Under the pieces are notes generated by a model. The model was not told the origin of the DNA. It worked only from the letters and a program-made list of their open reading frames with translations, and searched no databases. Source: Arthrobacter sp. PAMC25564 (GTDB taxonomy: Bacteria; Actinomycetota; Actinomycetes; Actinomycetales; Micrococcaceae). Taken from it: a DNA stretch of 64,000 nt. The stretch is taken from positions 806,001-870,000 of the forward strand of contig NZ_CP039290.1 of assembly GCF_004798705.1 (NCBI RefSeq), written 5' to 3'. The stretch's first letter is position 1. Every line of letters starts with the position of its first letter. Below are positions 17,371 through 29,543 of this stretch, piece after piece. The position numbers and the translations under genes were made by a program.

Positions 17371-18326
17371 ATGACCAACCTGAACGCCGCCGGCCCGGCG
17401 GCCGCGGCCGACGAAGCCAGGTTCGAAAAAGACGACGTCGTCATTGCGAAGTCCACAATCATCCTCCGGCGCTTCCTGCGCAACAGGACCGCCGTCGCAG
17501 GCCTGGCCATCTTTCTTGCCCTGACGCTCTTCTCCTTCATCGGCGGGTTCCTGTCCAGCTGGGACAAGGAGACGATCGACCCGCTCAATATCGGCATGCC
17601 GCCGTCGGGGGAACACCTGCTGGGTACCTCGCAGGCCGGGATCGACCTCTACGCCCTGACCGTGGAGGGGACCAGGATTTCGATCCTGATCGGCCTCGTC
17701 GTCGGCCTCGTCTCGGTGCTGATCGCCGCAGTCTACGGTTGCACCATGGCCTATTTCGGCGGCAGGGTGGACAAGGTCATGCTGTTCATCCTCGAAGCCC
17801 TGATCATGATGCCGGCCTTGCTGGTGGTGGCCGTGGCCACCAGCGGCGGCGGAAACGGCCTGCGCAAAAACCTTCCCAGCTGGCTCCTGCTGATCATCGT
17901 GCTGCTGGTCTTCAGCTGGATGGGAACCGCCCGCCTGATCCGTTCCCTCTCGATGTCCCTCATGCAGCGCGACTTCGTCAAGGCCGCCCAGTACATGGGG
18001 ATCCCGGCACGGCGGATCGTCTGGCGGCACCTCGTGCCCAACATCGGCTCGCTGCTGGTCCTGGACATCACCCGCGGCGTCACCGGGGCCATCCTTGCCG
18101 AAGTGGCGTTCTCCTTCATCGGGATCGGCATCAAGGTCCCGGATGTCAGCCTGGGTGTGCTGATCGGACAGGCAACCTCCCAGGTCTCCACCTTTCCGTG
18201 GATGTTCTGGGTGCCGCTGCTCGTGATGTTCCTGCTGACCGGTTCGCTGGCCATGATGAACGACGGACTGCGCGACGCGTTCGATCCCGGCTCCGGTTCC
18301 ATTGGCAGCGCAAAGAAGAGACGCAG

Positions 18327-18330
<4 letters not shown>
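17371..18330 (+). CDS. Peptide-type ABC transporter permease (DppC/OppC-like)
   Basis: 319 residues. Cytoplasmic N-terminus, one TM at about 42-62, then the binding-protein-dependent permease domain. LLGTSQAGIDLYALTVEGTR is the usual OppC segment (GTDxxGRDxxSR in most members; here altered), and DFVKAAQYMGIPARRIVWRH is the EAA loop. Forms the channel with the preceding permease. The stop overlaps the next gene's ATG (ATGA). Confidence 0.9.
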
Positions 18331-20587
<2,257 letters not shown>

Positions 20588-20591
<4 letters not shown>

Positions 20592-22297
20592 AGAATCTGA
20601 CGAAGATCGGCGGCGTCGCCGCCGTCGTGGCGGCGCTCGCGCTGACCGCCTGCGGCGGCGGTGGCAAGGCCACCGGGCCCGAGTCCGGCAAAGGCCAGGA
20701 GGCGGGAAGCGATCTGTCCAAGCTCGTCAGCATCAACGCCAAGGACGCCAAGGATCTCGAGCCGGGCGGCACCGTGACGCTGCCGCTGGGCAGCATCGGT
20801 CCGGACTTCAACAGCTTCTCCACCAATGGCAACAGCGGCGACAACACTGCCCTGCACCGCCCGATCGACGAAGCCGGCACCTGGGGCTGCTGGAACTTCG
20901 ACTTCGACGGCACCGCAACGCCGAACAAGGATTTCTGCGAAGACGTCAAGAGCGAGGTCAAGGACGGCAAGCAGACCATCACCATCAAGGTGAACGACAA
21001 GGCAAGCTACAACGACGGCACGCCAATCGATGTGAAGACCTTCGAGAACACCTGGCAGATGCTCAGGGGCACGAACAAGGACATCGACATCGTCAGCTCC
21101 GGCGCCTACGAGTTTGTGGATTCCGTCAAGGCCGGTGCGAACGACAAGGAAGTCATCGTCACCACCACCCAGCCGGTCTACCCGCTGGACTCCCTCTTCA
21201 CCGGTTTCGTGCACCCCAAGGTGAACACCCCGGAAATTTTCAACAACGGCTTTACGGGGGAGATGCACCCCGAGTGGATGGCAGGTCCCTTCAAGCTGGA
21301 CCAGTACGACAGCGCCGCCAAGACCGTCACCCTGGCCCCGAACGACAAGTGGTGGGGCGCCAAGCCCGTCCTGAACAAGGTCGTCTTCCGCCAGCTGGAG
21401 AGCAGCGCCGCCATCGCCGCCTTCAAGAACGGCGAAATCGATGCCGTCTCCGCCAACTCGGTCACCCCGTACAAACAGCTCGAGGGCACCAAGAACTCCG
21501 AGGTCCGCCGTGGCCAGCGCCTCTTCGCCGGCGGACTGAACCTCAACGCCCAGAAGGCGCCGCTGACCGACGTCGCGATCCGCAAGGCGATCTTCACCGC
21601 CGTCGACCGTGAGGCGCTCCGCAAGGTCCGCTTCAACGGCCTGAACTGGGACGAACCCAGCCCCGGATCGATGATGCTGATGCCGTTCTCCAAGTACTAC
21701 CAGGACAACTACCCGGTCAAGGAAACCGGCGCGGACGCTGCCAAGAAGGTCCTCACCGACGCTGGCTACAAGCCCAACGCCGCCGGCATCATGGAGAAGG
21801 ACGGTGTTCCCGCCGCCTTCAAGATCAGCAACTTCGGGGACGACCCCACCGGCCTGGCCTTCGCGCAGACCCTGCAGAAGCAGCTCCAGGACGGCGGCAT
21901 GGACGTCGGGATCGACCAGCGCGCCTCCGCCGACTTCGGCAAGGCGATGGGCAGCCGTGACTACGTCCTGAGCGTCTCCGGCTACGGTGTCGGCCCGGAC
22001 GCCACGGATGCCGTCAAGCAGTTCTACGATTCGACGACCAACGAGAACAAACTCGGGGACGCCGAGCTGGACGCCGAGATCAAGAAGCTCTCCACCATTG
22101 CCGACAACGCCGAGCGCAACAAGGCAGCGATGGAAGTCGAGAAGAAGCACATGGCCAAGTACTTCTCCATGGGCGTTGTTATGAACGGTCCGCAGATCTC
22201 CTTCGTGCATACCGGCCTGGCCAACTTCGGCCCGTCCCTGTTCAAGAGCGCATCCCAGGTTCCGGACTGGACCACCCTCGGCTGGGAAAAAAAATAG
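20588..22297 (+). CDS. ABC transporter substrate-binding lipoprotein, family 5
   Basis: 569 residues. The N-terminus has a lipoprotein signal ending in the lipobox LTAC (cysteine at about 22), so it is anchored outside the membrane. The body is a family 5 solute-binding protein (peptides, nickel, sugars), for example IRKAIFTAVDREALRKVRFN, the family's conserved helix. Overlaps the fused ATPase gene by four bases. The ligand cannot be predicted; the co-transcribed oxidoreductase hints at a carbohydrate or opine-like compound, which is inference. Confidence 0.9.
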
Positions 22298-22298
22298 C

Positions 22299-23354
22299 AT
22301 GAATCCGGAATCCAGCCGGCCCATCCGTACCGCCGTGGCCGGCTTCGGACTCTCGGGCAGCGTCTTCCACGCCCCCCTGATTGGGGCGAACCCCGCGTAT
22401 TCCCTCGACGTCATCGCCACGTCTGACGCCGGCAGGAAGGCATCCGCGGCCGGCCGCCACCCCGGGGCCAGGATCGTGGACACCCCCGCGGACATCATTG
22501 AGCTCAACGGGGAGCTGGACCTCCTTGTGCTCGGCACGCCGCCGGCCACCCACTACCCGCTCGCGAAGGCCGCGCTGGAAGCCGGGCTCGACGTCGTCGT
22601 GGACAAGCCGTTCACGGTGCGCAGCGCCGAGGGCCAGGAGCTGATCGGGCTCGCGGCCCGGCTGGGACGGGTGCTTACGGTGTTCCAGAACCGGCGCTGG
22701 GACGGGGACTTCCTGACCGTCCGCGGCCTGCTGGAGAGCGGTTCCCTTGGCGCCGTGACACGGTTCGAGTCCCGCTTTGAGCGCTGGTCCCCGGAGGTCA
22801 CCAAGGCCTGGAAGGCGGCCGCGACGGCGGACGAGGGCGGCGGCGTGCTGTTCGACCTCGGCACCCACCTGCTGGACCAGGCACTCCAGCTCTTCGGACC
22901 GGCCACCGTCACGCACGCGGAACTGAACGCCCGGCGCCCGGGGGAGCAGGTGGACGACGACGTATTCCTCGCCCTGCGCCACGGGTCCGGGGTGATCAGC
23001 CATTTGTGGATGAACATGCTCTGCGCCCAGCAGGGGCCCCGCTACCGCCTGCTGGGGAGCGACGGCGGCTTCACCAAGCACGGGGTGGACCCGCAGGCAC
23101 CCTACATCGTGGCCGGCGGCAGCCCGCTGGACGCCGGGTACGGCGTCGAGGACCGCGACTGGGCCGGAACGCTCGGCCGGGACGGCCACCTGGACCGCCT
23201 GCCGACCGACCGTGGCGCCTACCCCGAGTTCTACCGCATCCTGGCGGACAAGATCCACGACGGCGGCGCAGCCTCGGCGCTCCCCGTGCCCGTGGATCCG
23301 GCCGGCCCGGTCGAAGTGCTGAAACTCATGGAGCAGGCCCGGGCACTGGTTTAA
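22299..23354 (+). CDS. Gfo/Idh/MocA family oxidoreductase
   Basis: 351 residues. N-terminal Rossmann fold starts TAVAGFGLSGSVFHAPLI; the family EKP motif appears as DVVVDKPFTV (about 96-105), and GGGVLFDLGTHLLDQALQLF is the C-terminal-domain signature with the catalytic histidine. These enzymes oxidise or reduce sugars, inositols and related compounds with NAD(P). It starts one base after the substrate-binding-protein stop, so it belongs to the transporter operon. Substrate unknown. Confidence 0.9.
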   Translation: MNPESSRPIRTAVAGFGLSGSVFHAPLIGANPAYSLDVIATSDAGRKASAAGRHPGARIVDTPADIIELNGELDLLVLGTPPATHYPLAKAALEAGLDVVVDKPFTVRSAEGQELIGLAARLGRVLTVFQNRRWDGDFLTVRGLLESGSLGAVTRFESRFERWSPEVTKAWKAAATADEGGGVLFDLGTHLLDQALQLFGPATVTHAELNARRPGEQVDDDVFLALRHGSGVISHLWMNMLCAQQGPRYRLLGSDGGFTKHGVDPQAPYIVAGGSPLDAGYGVEDRDWAGTLGRDGHLDRLPTDRGAYPEFYRILADKIHDGGAASALPVPVDPAGPVEVLKLMEQARALV

Positions 23355-23386
23355 CGGGCACTCGCGTGAGACGGACTTAAACAGCG

Positions 23387-23446
23387 ATCGGCTGCTCCGT
23401 AACCGCCGTTTTGGAGGTCCCAAAGGGCGGTAACGGAGCAGCCGAT
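23387..23446. terminator. Perfect 21-bp-arm palindrome, bidirectional terminator
   Basis: Arms 23387-23407 and 23426-23446 are exact reverse complements; the 18-base loop contains a further partial stem (TTTTGG / CCCAAA). It sits between the convergent oxidoreductase and alanine dehydrogenase genes, so it should stop transcription from both sides. Confidence 0.65.
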
Positions 23447-23464
23447 GCTGACTGCAGGCGGTTG

Positions 23465-24583
23465 CTAGGCGGAGACCAGCTGGTGCCAGTCGGCCACCAG
23501 GGGCAGGTTGTGCGCCTCGGACACGGAGTGGTGGGCAACCTTGCCGGCGGCGATGTTCAGGCCGGCGGCAAGGGCGGCGTCCCGCTCGAAGGCAGCCTTG
23601 ACGCCCAGGTTGGCCAGCGCCACGCCGTAGCGGAGGGTGACGTTGGTCAGCGCGTAGGTGGACGTGTTCGGAACGGCGCCCGGCATGTTGGCAACGCAGT
23701 AGAAGATCGTGTTGTGGACCTTGTACGTCGGTTCCTGGTGCGTGGTGGGGTGCGTGTCCTCGAAGCAGCCGCCCTGGTCCACGGCGATGTCCACCAGCAC
23801 GGAGCCGGGCTTCATCCGGGACACGAGCTCGTTGCTGACCAGCTTCGGCGCCTTGGCGCCCGGGATCAGCACGGAGCCGATCACGAGGTCGGCGTCGACG
23901 ACGGACTTCTCGATCTCGTACTTGTTCGAGGCCACGGTCTTCAGCCGGCCCTGGTACTGGGCATCCAGCTCGCGCAGGCGGTTGATGTTGATGTCCAGGA
24001 TGGTGACGTCCGCGCCGAGGCCCAGGGCCATGGCGGCGGCGTTGGTGCCGGCGACACCGGCGCCCAGGACAACAACCTTGGCCGGACGGACGCCCGGTAC
24101 GCCGCCGAGCAGCACACCCTTGCCGCCGGCAGGCGCCATCAGGGATGTGGCGCCGACCTGGACGGACAGGCGGCCGGCAACCTCGGACATCGGGGCGAGC
24201 AGCGGCAGCGAGCGGCCCTCCTGGACGGTCTCGTAGGCGATGGCGGTGACGCCGGTGTTGATCAGTTCCTGGGTCAGTTCCGGTTCGGCGGCCAGGTGCA
24301 GGTAGGTGAAGAGGATCAGGCCCTTGCGGAAGCGGTGGTATTCGGCCTTGACCGGCTCCTTGACCTTCATGACCATGTCCGCGCGGGCCCAGACGTCGTC
24401 GGCCTCGGCAACGATCTCGGCGCCGGCGATGGCGTATTCCTCGTCCGTGATGCCGGAGCCCAGGCCCGCGCCGCGCTCCACCAGGACCGCGTGGCCGTGG
24501 GTGCGGAATTCGTGGACGCCTGCGGCCGTGATGGCGACGCGGAATTCGTTGTTCTTGATCTCTTTGGGGACACCGATGATCAT
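23465..24583 (-). CDS. ald: Alanine dehydrogenase
   Basis: 372 residues, the standard length. Start ATG 24583 gives the canonical N-terminus MIIGVPKEIKNNEFRVAI. KVKEPVKAEY (about 74-83), LHLAAEPELT with the catalytic histidine, and VVVLGAGVAGTNAAAMALGL (NAD-binding glycine motif, about 168-187) are clear. It interconverts alanine and pyruvate plus ammonia. Divergent from a PucR-type regulator, and the 235-bp gap contains several palindromes, so it is probably controlled by that regulator. Confidence 0.95.
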   Translation of the reverse strand: MIIGVPKEIKNNEFRVAITAAGVHEFRTHGHAVLVERGAGLGSGITDEEYAIAGAEIVAEADDVWARADMVMKVKEPVKAEYHRFRKGLILFTYLHLAAEPELTQELINTGVTAIAYETVQEGRSLPLLAPMSEVAGRLSVQVGATSLMAPAGGKGVLLGGVPGVRPAKVVVLGAGVAGTNAAAMALGLGADVTILDININRLRELDAQYQGRLKTVASNKYEIEKSVVDADLVIGSVLIPGAKAPKLVSNELVSRMKPGSVLVDIAVDQGGCFEDTHPTTHQEPTYKVHNTIFYCVANMPGAVPNTSTYALTNVTLRYGVALANLGVKAAFERDAALAAGLNIAAGKVAHHSVSEAHNLPLVADWHQLVSA

Positions 24584-24736
24584 TTTTTGGCTCCAGTGCT
24601 GGCGGCCGTATGGGCCGGGTTTGTGCGGGGGACGTTGTGTTTCCAGAATAGATCCGCCTGTGATGCAGGCGACAGAACTGGAGGCCGGCCCGGATCGCCG
24701 TTCCCCGGAATTCCAAGGTTCTTCCCATCCTGCATT

Positions 24737-24780
24737 CGACATTTGTCGGGACAGCAAACGTCAGGTGTCGCCTGCTGTCC
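24737..24780. promoter_or_regulatory. Cluster of inverted repeats between ald and the PucR-type gene
   Basis: CGACA-TT-TGTCG at 24737-24748 (perfect 5-2-5), and GGACAGCA at 24749-24756 paired with TGCTGTCC at 24773-24780 (perfect 8-bp arms, 16-base spacer). They lie 39-154 bp from the two divergent start codons, suitable for an activator acting on ald and on its own gene. Confidence 0.5.
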
Positions 24781-24818
24781 GTTCGCTTCGGACCGGGCCG
24801 GGGCAGTAGTCTGGCAGC

Positions 24819-26039
24819 ATGCAGCAGCAGGATGTGGAGCAGCTCGTGGAGCGGGTGGCGCAGAAGCTGGGCCGCGGCCTCTCGCTGGAGGACCTTGATG
24901 GACTCCTCCTCGCCTACAGCTCCAACCAGTCCCACGCGGACCGGGTCCGGGTGAACTTCCTGCTCAGCAAGCGGGTGGCGGTGGATGTCAGCGCCTGGCA
25001 GCTCTCACACGGGATTGCGACGGCGGTACGTCCCGTTGTTGTGCCGGCCAATGAGGAGCTGGGGATGCTGGGGCGGGTCTGTGTGCCGTTGCTGGTGCGC
25101 GGCTTCCGGGTTGGGTATCTCTGGGTCCAGCTGGACGAGGAAGAGCCCGGTGCGACGTCGGTCCTCCTCCAGTTGCCGGAGGTCGCACGCGATCTCGAGC
25201 AGCTGTCCGAGCTGCTGCTGGACTCCAACACCGCCGAATCCGAGTTCCGCCGCCGGCGCGAACAGGAATTCCTGGCCGCCTGCGCCGGCGAGGCGAATGC
25301 GGTGGCGGCCGTGGCCGGCTGGAAGGAAGTGCAGGGGCGCGGCCCCTGGCAGCTTGTGACCGTGCTCGACGCCGATGGCTGGGCCGAAGGCCCGGACCCC
25401 ATCGCCGCCAGGCTGATCCACCGTTCCGCGGCGCTGCAGGCCACCATCGGGGTGGACGCGGCACTGTTCAGCGCCGGTACCGAAACCCACGCCGTCGTAC
25501 TTTTCAAGGAGTCCACCGGGCGGGCGGACCACGCCCAGGTCCTGGTCCACTACCAGCTGGAACTCGCGAAACGCGCCGGCCGGGCCGTCCGGCGGATCAT
25601 CCTGGGCACCAGCGAAGGCTTCTCGAGGCCGCGTGAAATGGCCGAGGCCTACCGGCAGTCAAAGCAAGCGGCCCAGGCCGCGGCGGTGGACGCCCAGCTG
25701 GGTGAACTCGTGGACTGCCGCGCCACCGGCTTCTACCAGCTCCTGGCCTCGGCCGGGGGCGGCATGGGGGCCGGGACGGATCCGGGATCCGTGTACTTCC
25801 GCATTCTCGAGGACCACGACCGCAACGGTGAACTGCTGCCCGTCCTGGAACTCTTCTACGACAACGACGGCTCGGTCCAGGAGGTCGCGGAAAAGCTGCA
25901 CCTGCACCGAAGCAGCATCTACAACCGGCTGGGCAGGATCCGCCAGCTGCTGGGCGTGGATCCGCTGAAGGGAATCGTCCGCCTGGAACTTCACGCGGCG
26001 CTCAAGGCGCGGCGCTGGGCCGGCCGGCCGCGGATCTAG
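24819..26039 (+). CDS. PucR-family transcriptional regulator
   Basis: 406 residues. The N-terminal ~300 residues form a sensory region; the C-terminal 60 contain the PucR helix-turn-helix (GSVQEVAEKLHLHRSSIYNR then LGRIRQLLGVDP, about 350-382). The gene is divergent from alanine dehydrogenase; in actinobacteria a PucR/CdaR-type activator commonly sits there, so alanine-responsive activation of ald is the likely role (inference). TAGTCT (24807-24812) six bases before the ATG suggests a leaderless transcript. Confidence 0.88.
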   Translation: MQQQDVEQLVERVAQKLGRGLSLEDLDGLLLAYSSNQSHADRVRVNFLLSKRVAVDVSAWQLSHGIATAVRPVVVPANEELGMLGRVCVPLLVRGFRVGYLWVQLDEEEPGATSVLLQLPEVARDLEQLSELLLDSNTAESEFRRRREQEFLAACAGEANAVAAVAGWKEVQGRGPWQLVTVLDADGWAEGPDPIAARLIHRSAALQATIGVDAALFSAGTETHAVVLFKESTGRADHAQVLVHYQLELAKRAGRAVRRIILGTSEGFSRPREMAEAYRQSKQAAQAAAVDAQLGELVDCRATGFYQLLASAGGGMGAGTDPGSVYFRILEDHDRNGELLPVLELFYDNDGSVQEVAEKLHLHRSSIYNRLGRIRQLLGVDPLKGIVRLELHAALKARRWAGRPRI

Positions 26040-26057
26040 CCAGATCCAGCCTTCGGG

Positions 26058-26321
26058 TCAGCCCTCGCGCTTGGAAGCGTCGGCGTCGAGGGCCAGTCCC
26101 GTGTCATGGCCGTCCGGCCCGGGCTGGCGGGCGGCGCCCCTCGCTGCCTTGCTCCTACGGAGCGAAATCCGGCGGTCGATCCAGAGCGAGACGGCCACGA
26201 AGGCGACGCAACTGGACATGAAGGTGGCCGTGTTGTTCAGCCCCAGGGCGGTTCCGAGGACGTACGTGAGCGCCATGGCGGCAATGCCGGCCACGACGTG
26301 CCACCCTCTGAATTTACCCAC
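26058..26321 (-). CDS. Small membrane protein of unknown function
   Basis: 87 residues from GTG 26321, which lies six bases after TACGCT on the minus strand (leaderless pattern). Two hydrophobic segments (about 8-27 and 31-48) are followed by a basic and then acidic soluble tail. No family recognised. Convergent with the PucR-type gene. Confidence 0.55.
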   Translation of the reverse strand: MGKFRGWHVVAGIAAMALTYVLGTALGLNNTATFMSSCVAFVAVSLWIDRRISLRRSKAARGAARQPGPDGHDTGLALDADASKREG

Positions 26322-26417
26322 GATTCAAGCGTAACCCCGGGCTCACTGGCGTTTCAGCGCAGGCCCGGGATCGTTGCTTGATCCTTATCAGGGCGTCACG
26401 AACCATCCGTGCCGCCG

Positions 26418-26843
26418 TCATTCCCGTGGGCCGGGACCCTCTGTGGCGGCACCGTCTCCGGCCCCCTCCGGAGGAGCGTTCTTCTTCTGCGTTTCGAGCC
26501 ATGCCATGATGTCCGCGAGCCGGATGCGACGGTGCGTACCCCGGTACTCCACCGGGATCTCGCCGCGGTCGGTCATGTTCCGGAGGTAGGTGTGCGAGAT
26601 GCCCGCCAGCTCCGCGGCCTGGGAGGTGGTGAGCATTTCTTCGACGCTGCTGACCGTCACGGCCTCGCCCCGGCTGAACCGGCCCAGCAGGTCGACGACG
26701 GCGTCCCGCGCCGCCGGGGGCAGCCGGTGCACGGTGCCGTCCACGAACACCGTGATGTCGTGGCTGCCGCTCAGGGCGTACCGGAGGTTCTGTGCGTCCT
26801 CGGCCGGAAGGCCGGCCGCCACCCGGGGTGCGATCAGTGCCAT
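26418..26843 (-). CDS. Excisionase-type helix-turn-helix DNA-binding protein
   Basis: 141 residues. The C-terminal half contains a MerR/excisionase-like winged helix: LTTSQAAELAGISHTYLRNM then PVEYRGTHRRIRLADIMAWL (about 71-115). The N-terminal half (about 10-65) resembles the short domain often found ahead of this HTH in actinobacterial antitoxin-like proteins, but no toxin partner gene is adjacent. TAGGAT is six bases before the ATG. It may be a stand-alone regulator or an orphan antitoxin. Confidence 0.75.
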   Translation of the reverse strand: MALIAPRVAAGLPAEDAQNLRYALSGSHDITVFVDGTVHRLPPAARDAVVDLLGRFSRGEAVTVSSVEEMLTTSQAAELAGISHTYLRNMTDRGEIPVEYRGTHRRIRLADIMAWLETQKKNAPPEGAGDGAATEGPGPRE

Positions 26844-26927
26844 GGCTGAATCCTAGCGCGGCCCGCAGCGCGGCCGGCATCCCGGACCGTCCAAGTTCCC
26901 CGCCCCGCGCCCCGCAGGCTTCGGGCC

Positions 26928-28613
26928 CTACAGCCCGAGCTCCTCCAGCACCGGCAGTTTCTCCCGGACCCAGGCCCGCGCCTCCGTGGCGCTCGGCGCG
27001 GACAGCGCCAGCTTGGCCAGCTCCTGCGCCTCGGCCAGTGTGACGGTCTTGAGAACGGCGGCGACGGCCGCGAGCGAGCGTGCCGTCATGGACAGTGTGG
27101 TGACGCCGAGCCCGGTGAGGACGACGGCGAGGGCCGGATCCGCCGCGGCCTCGCCGCAGACACCCACCGGCTTGTTGTGGCCTTCCGCCATCGATCCCTC
27201 AACCGTCAGGCCCACGAGCCGGAGCACGGCGGGCTGCCAGGGCGTGTTCAGCGCAGCGAGCGGGCCGAGCTGCCGGTCGGCGGCCATGGCGTACTGCGTG
27301 AGGTCGTTGGTGCCCAGGCTGGCGAAGGCGACTTCCCGAAGGATGGCCTCGGCCGTGAGGGCCGCTGACGGGACCTCCACCATGACGCCCGGCGTCCTGA
27401 TCCCGGCCGCGGCACAAAGCGATGCGAAGCGGGCGGCCTCCTCGGCAGTGGAAATCATCGGCGCCATGACCCAGACGTCGGCCTCGGAGTCCTGCTCGGC
27501 GCGGGCGATTGCCTGCAGCTGGCGTTCCAGCACGCCCGGGGTGGTGAAGTCGGTGCGGTAGCCGCGGACGCCCAGGGCCGGATTGGGCTCCGTGGCGTCG
27601 GTCAGGAAGGGCAGAGGTTTGTCCGCACCGGCGTCGAGGGTCCGGAGCACCACCTTCTTGCCAGGGAAGGCGTCGAAGACGCCCTTGTAGGCGGCGGCCT
27701 GTTCCTCCACGGTGGGCTCGGTGTCCCGCTCCAGGAAGCAGAACTCGGTCCGGAACAGCCCGACGCCCTGCGCGTTCAGGCCCGCGGCGGCCACGGCGTC
27801 CTTGGCCCCGCCGACATTGGCCAGCAGCGGCACGAGGTGCCCGTCCGCCGTCGAACCCGTGCCGTCAAAAGCCGCCAGCAGCGAGGCGGTGGTGGCCCAT
27901 GCTGCCGCCGCGGCGCGCTGGGATTCATCGGGATCCACCACAATGATGCCGGCGGCCCCGTCAACGTAGACTTCCGTGCCGTCCGGAAGCTGGTCAACGC
28001 CGGCCGCGGCAACCACGGCGGGCAGGCCGAGCGAGCGGGCGATGATGGCGGTGTGGGACTGCGGGCCGCCGCCGGCGGTGAGGAGGGCCAGGACCTTGTC
28101 CGGGTCCAGGGTGGCGGTGTCGGCCGGGGCAAGATCCTCTGCGATCAGGATGAACGGGGTGGCGGAAGCCGGGATGCCCGGGGCGGGCACGCCGCGCAGT
28201 TCGGCGACGATCCGGGACCGGACGTCCAGGACATCGGTCGCGCGCTCGGCCATGTAGCCGCCCAGGTTGTGGAGCATTTCCGAGACCGAGGCGCCGGCCT
28301 CCCAGATGGCGCGCTGGTTGGAGGTGCCACGGCCGATCAGCTTGGTGGCGGACTTCAGCAGCATGGTGTCCGAGGCCATGAGTGCCGTCGCTTCCAGGAC
28401 CGCCTTGGCATCGCCGCTGACCGTCGCGGCCCGGGCCTTGAGGTCGTCATGGACGGCCTTCGCGGCCGTCTTCAGCGCTGCCGTGGCCTCCTCCGCCGTG
28501 ACATCGAACGGCAGCTGCTCGCCGGCCGGGGGCTCGCTGACCGGTTTCGGCATCTGGCGGATGGTGCCGATGATGCGGCCGGGGCTGACGCCTACTCCTG
28601 GGAAGTTCTGCAC
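26928..28613 (-). CDS. ptsI: PTS enzyme I (phosphoenolpyruvate-protein phosphotransferase)
   Basis: 561 residues. It takes phosphate from PEP and passes it to HPr for PTS sugar uptake. The phospho-histidine motif is GGPQSHTAIIARSLGLPAVV (about 180-199); the PEP-binding TIM-barrel has GLFRTEFCFLERD, and the C-terminal SLGTNDLTQYAMAADR carries the second signature. GTG 28613 is preceded by GAGGA. Divergent from the TetR-mtlA-mtlD operon, so it probably serves mannitol uptake. No HPr gene is present in the window. Confidence 0.95.
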   Translation of the reverse strand: MQNFPGVGVSPGRIIGTIRQMPKPVSEPPAGEQLPFDVTAEEATAALKTAAKAVHDDLKARAATVSGDAKAVLEATALMASDTMLLKSATKLIGRGTSNQRAIWEAGASVSEMLHNLGGYMAERATDVLDVRSRIVAELRGVPAPGIPASATPFILIAEDLAPADTATLDPDKVLALLTAGGGPQSHTAIIARSLGLPAVVAAAGVDQLPDGTEVYVDGAAGIIVVDPDESQRAAAAAWATTASLLAAFDGTGSTADGHLVPLLANVGGAKDAVAAAGLNAQGVGLFRTEFCFLERDTEPTVEEQAAAYKGVFDAFPGKKVVLRTLDAGADKPLPFLTDATEPNPALGVRGYRTDFTTPGVLERQLQAIARAEQDSEADVWVMAPMISTAEEAARFASLCAAAGIRTPGVMVEVPSAALTAEAILREVAFASLGTNDLTQYAMAADRQLGPLAALNTPWQPAVLRLVGLTVEGSMAEGHNKPVGVCGEAAADPALAVVLTGLGVTTLSMTARSLAAVAAVLKTVTLAEAQELAKLALSAPSATEARAWVREKLPVLEELGL

Positions 28614-28723
28614 TGAAGGTCCTCATTCTCTGCCGGTAGCCAGTTCGCCAGGCGCCGGACCTGCTGACAGCTACGTCAGCCGGCCGATGGGGCACCTGCA
28701 AAAATTGTATGTGATGCACTTCA

Positions 28724-28738
28724 TATAGCGTTGCTATA
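28724..28738. promoter_or_regulatory. TetR-type operator between ptsI and the mannitol operon
   Basis: TATAGC-GTT-GCTATA, a perfect 6-3-6 palindrome ending six bases before the TAGGGT -10 box of the TetR gene. It would block the TetR-mtlA-mtlD promoter and possibly ptsI on the other strand. Confidence 0.55.
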
Positions 28739-28756
28739 GGTGCTAGGGTAGCGGTT

Positions 28757-29485
28757 ATGAGTTTCGATGGCCAGCTTCCGCCCAAAGCGAGGCTGTTGCA
28801 TGCGGCGGCCGAGCTGCTGGCCAACTCTGGCGGATCGGCGGTCTCGACCCGCCAGATCACCCAGCTGGCGGGCGTCACGGCCCCTACCCTCTATCACCAC
28901 TTCGGCGACAAGGAGGGGCTGTTCGACGCCGTCGTCGCCGCAGGTTTTGAGGAATATGTGGCGGGCGAACGCGACTTCGCCCCGTCCGGCCAGCCGCTGG
29001 AGGACATCCGGCGGATGTGGGACAACCATGTGCAGTTCGGGCTGAACCAGCCGGAATTGTATCTGGTCATGTTTGGCAATATCCGCCCTGAGAGCAGGCC
29101 GGCCATCGTCGCCGATGCCGAGTCGCTTATGGAAGAGATGCTCAACAAGGCTGCAGTCGCCGGCCAGCTCAACGTCCCGCCCAGGGAAGCGGCCAGGAGC
29201 ATCCTGGCGGCCAATGTGGGCGTGACTCTCATGCTAATCACGGAAAAGGCGCCCGAGCGCAATCTCGAGCTGTCCGCCATGACCCGCGACGCCATGATCT
29301 TTGCGGTTTCCACGGAGCAGGCCAGGGACAGCAGTCCCGAAGATACCGGGAAATCGTCAGTGGTCGTGGCGGCCATCGCATTGAATGCGGCGCTCCAAGC
29401 GTCCCACTCGGACCAGCTCTCCAGCTCGGAACTCAAGCTGTTCCTCGAATGGCTCCACCGGATCTCCACCAGCTCCACCAGCTAG
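28757..29485 (+). CDS. TetR family regulator of the mannitol PTS operon
   Basis: 242 residues. HTH region: SGGSAVSTRQITQLAGVTAP then TLYHHFGDKEGLFDAVV (about 26-60), standard TetR. Start ATG 28757 is seven bases after TAGGGT (28744-28749), pointing to a leaderless mRNA. It is followed after 58 bp by mtlA and mtlD on the same strand, so it likely autoregulates the operon via the palindrome at 28724. Mannitol operons are more often controlled by MtlR or DeoR-type regulators, so TetR control is unusual. Confidence 0.87.
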   Translation: MSFDGQLPPKARLLHAAAELLANSGGSAVSTRQITQLAGVTAPTLYHHFGDKEGLFDAVVAAGFEEYVAGERDFAPSGQPLEDIRRMWDNHVQFGLNQPELYLVMFGNIRPESRPAIVADAESLMEEMLNKAAVAGQLNVPPREAARSILAANVGVTLMLITEKAPERNLELSAMTRDAMIFAVSTEQARDSSPEDTGKSSVVVAAIALNAALQASHSDQLSSSELKLFLEWLHRISTSSTS

Positions 29486-29543
29486 CTCGTCGAAATTATC
29501 GGATCATCCTGCGGTGCAGCAGGAATGACGGTTAGGAAATCAG

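Noticed and set aside
22242..24935. 897-codon open frame on the minus strand across the oxidoreductase and ald
   Set aside because: It runs antisense to the oxidoreductase and out of frame over ald, with Arg/Gly-rich nonsense composition.
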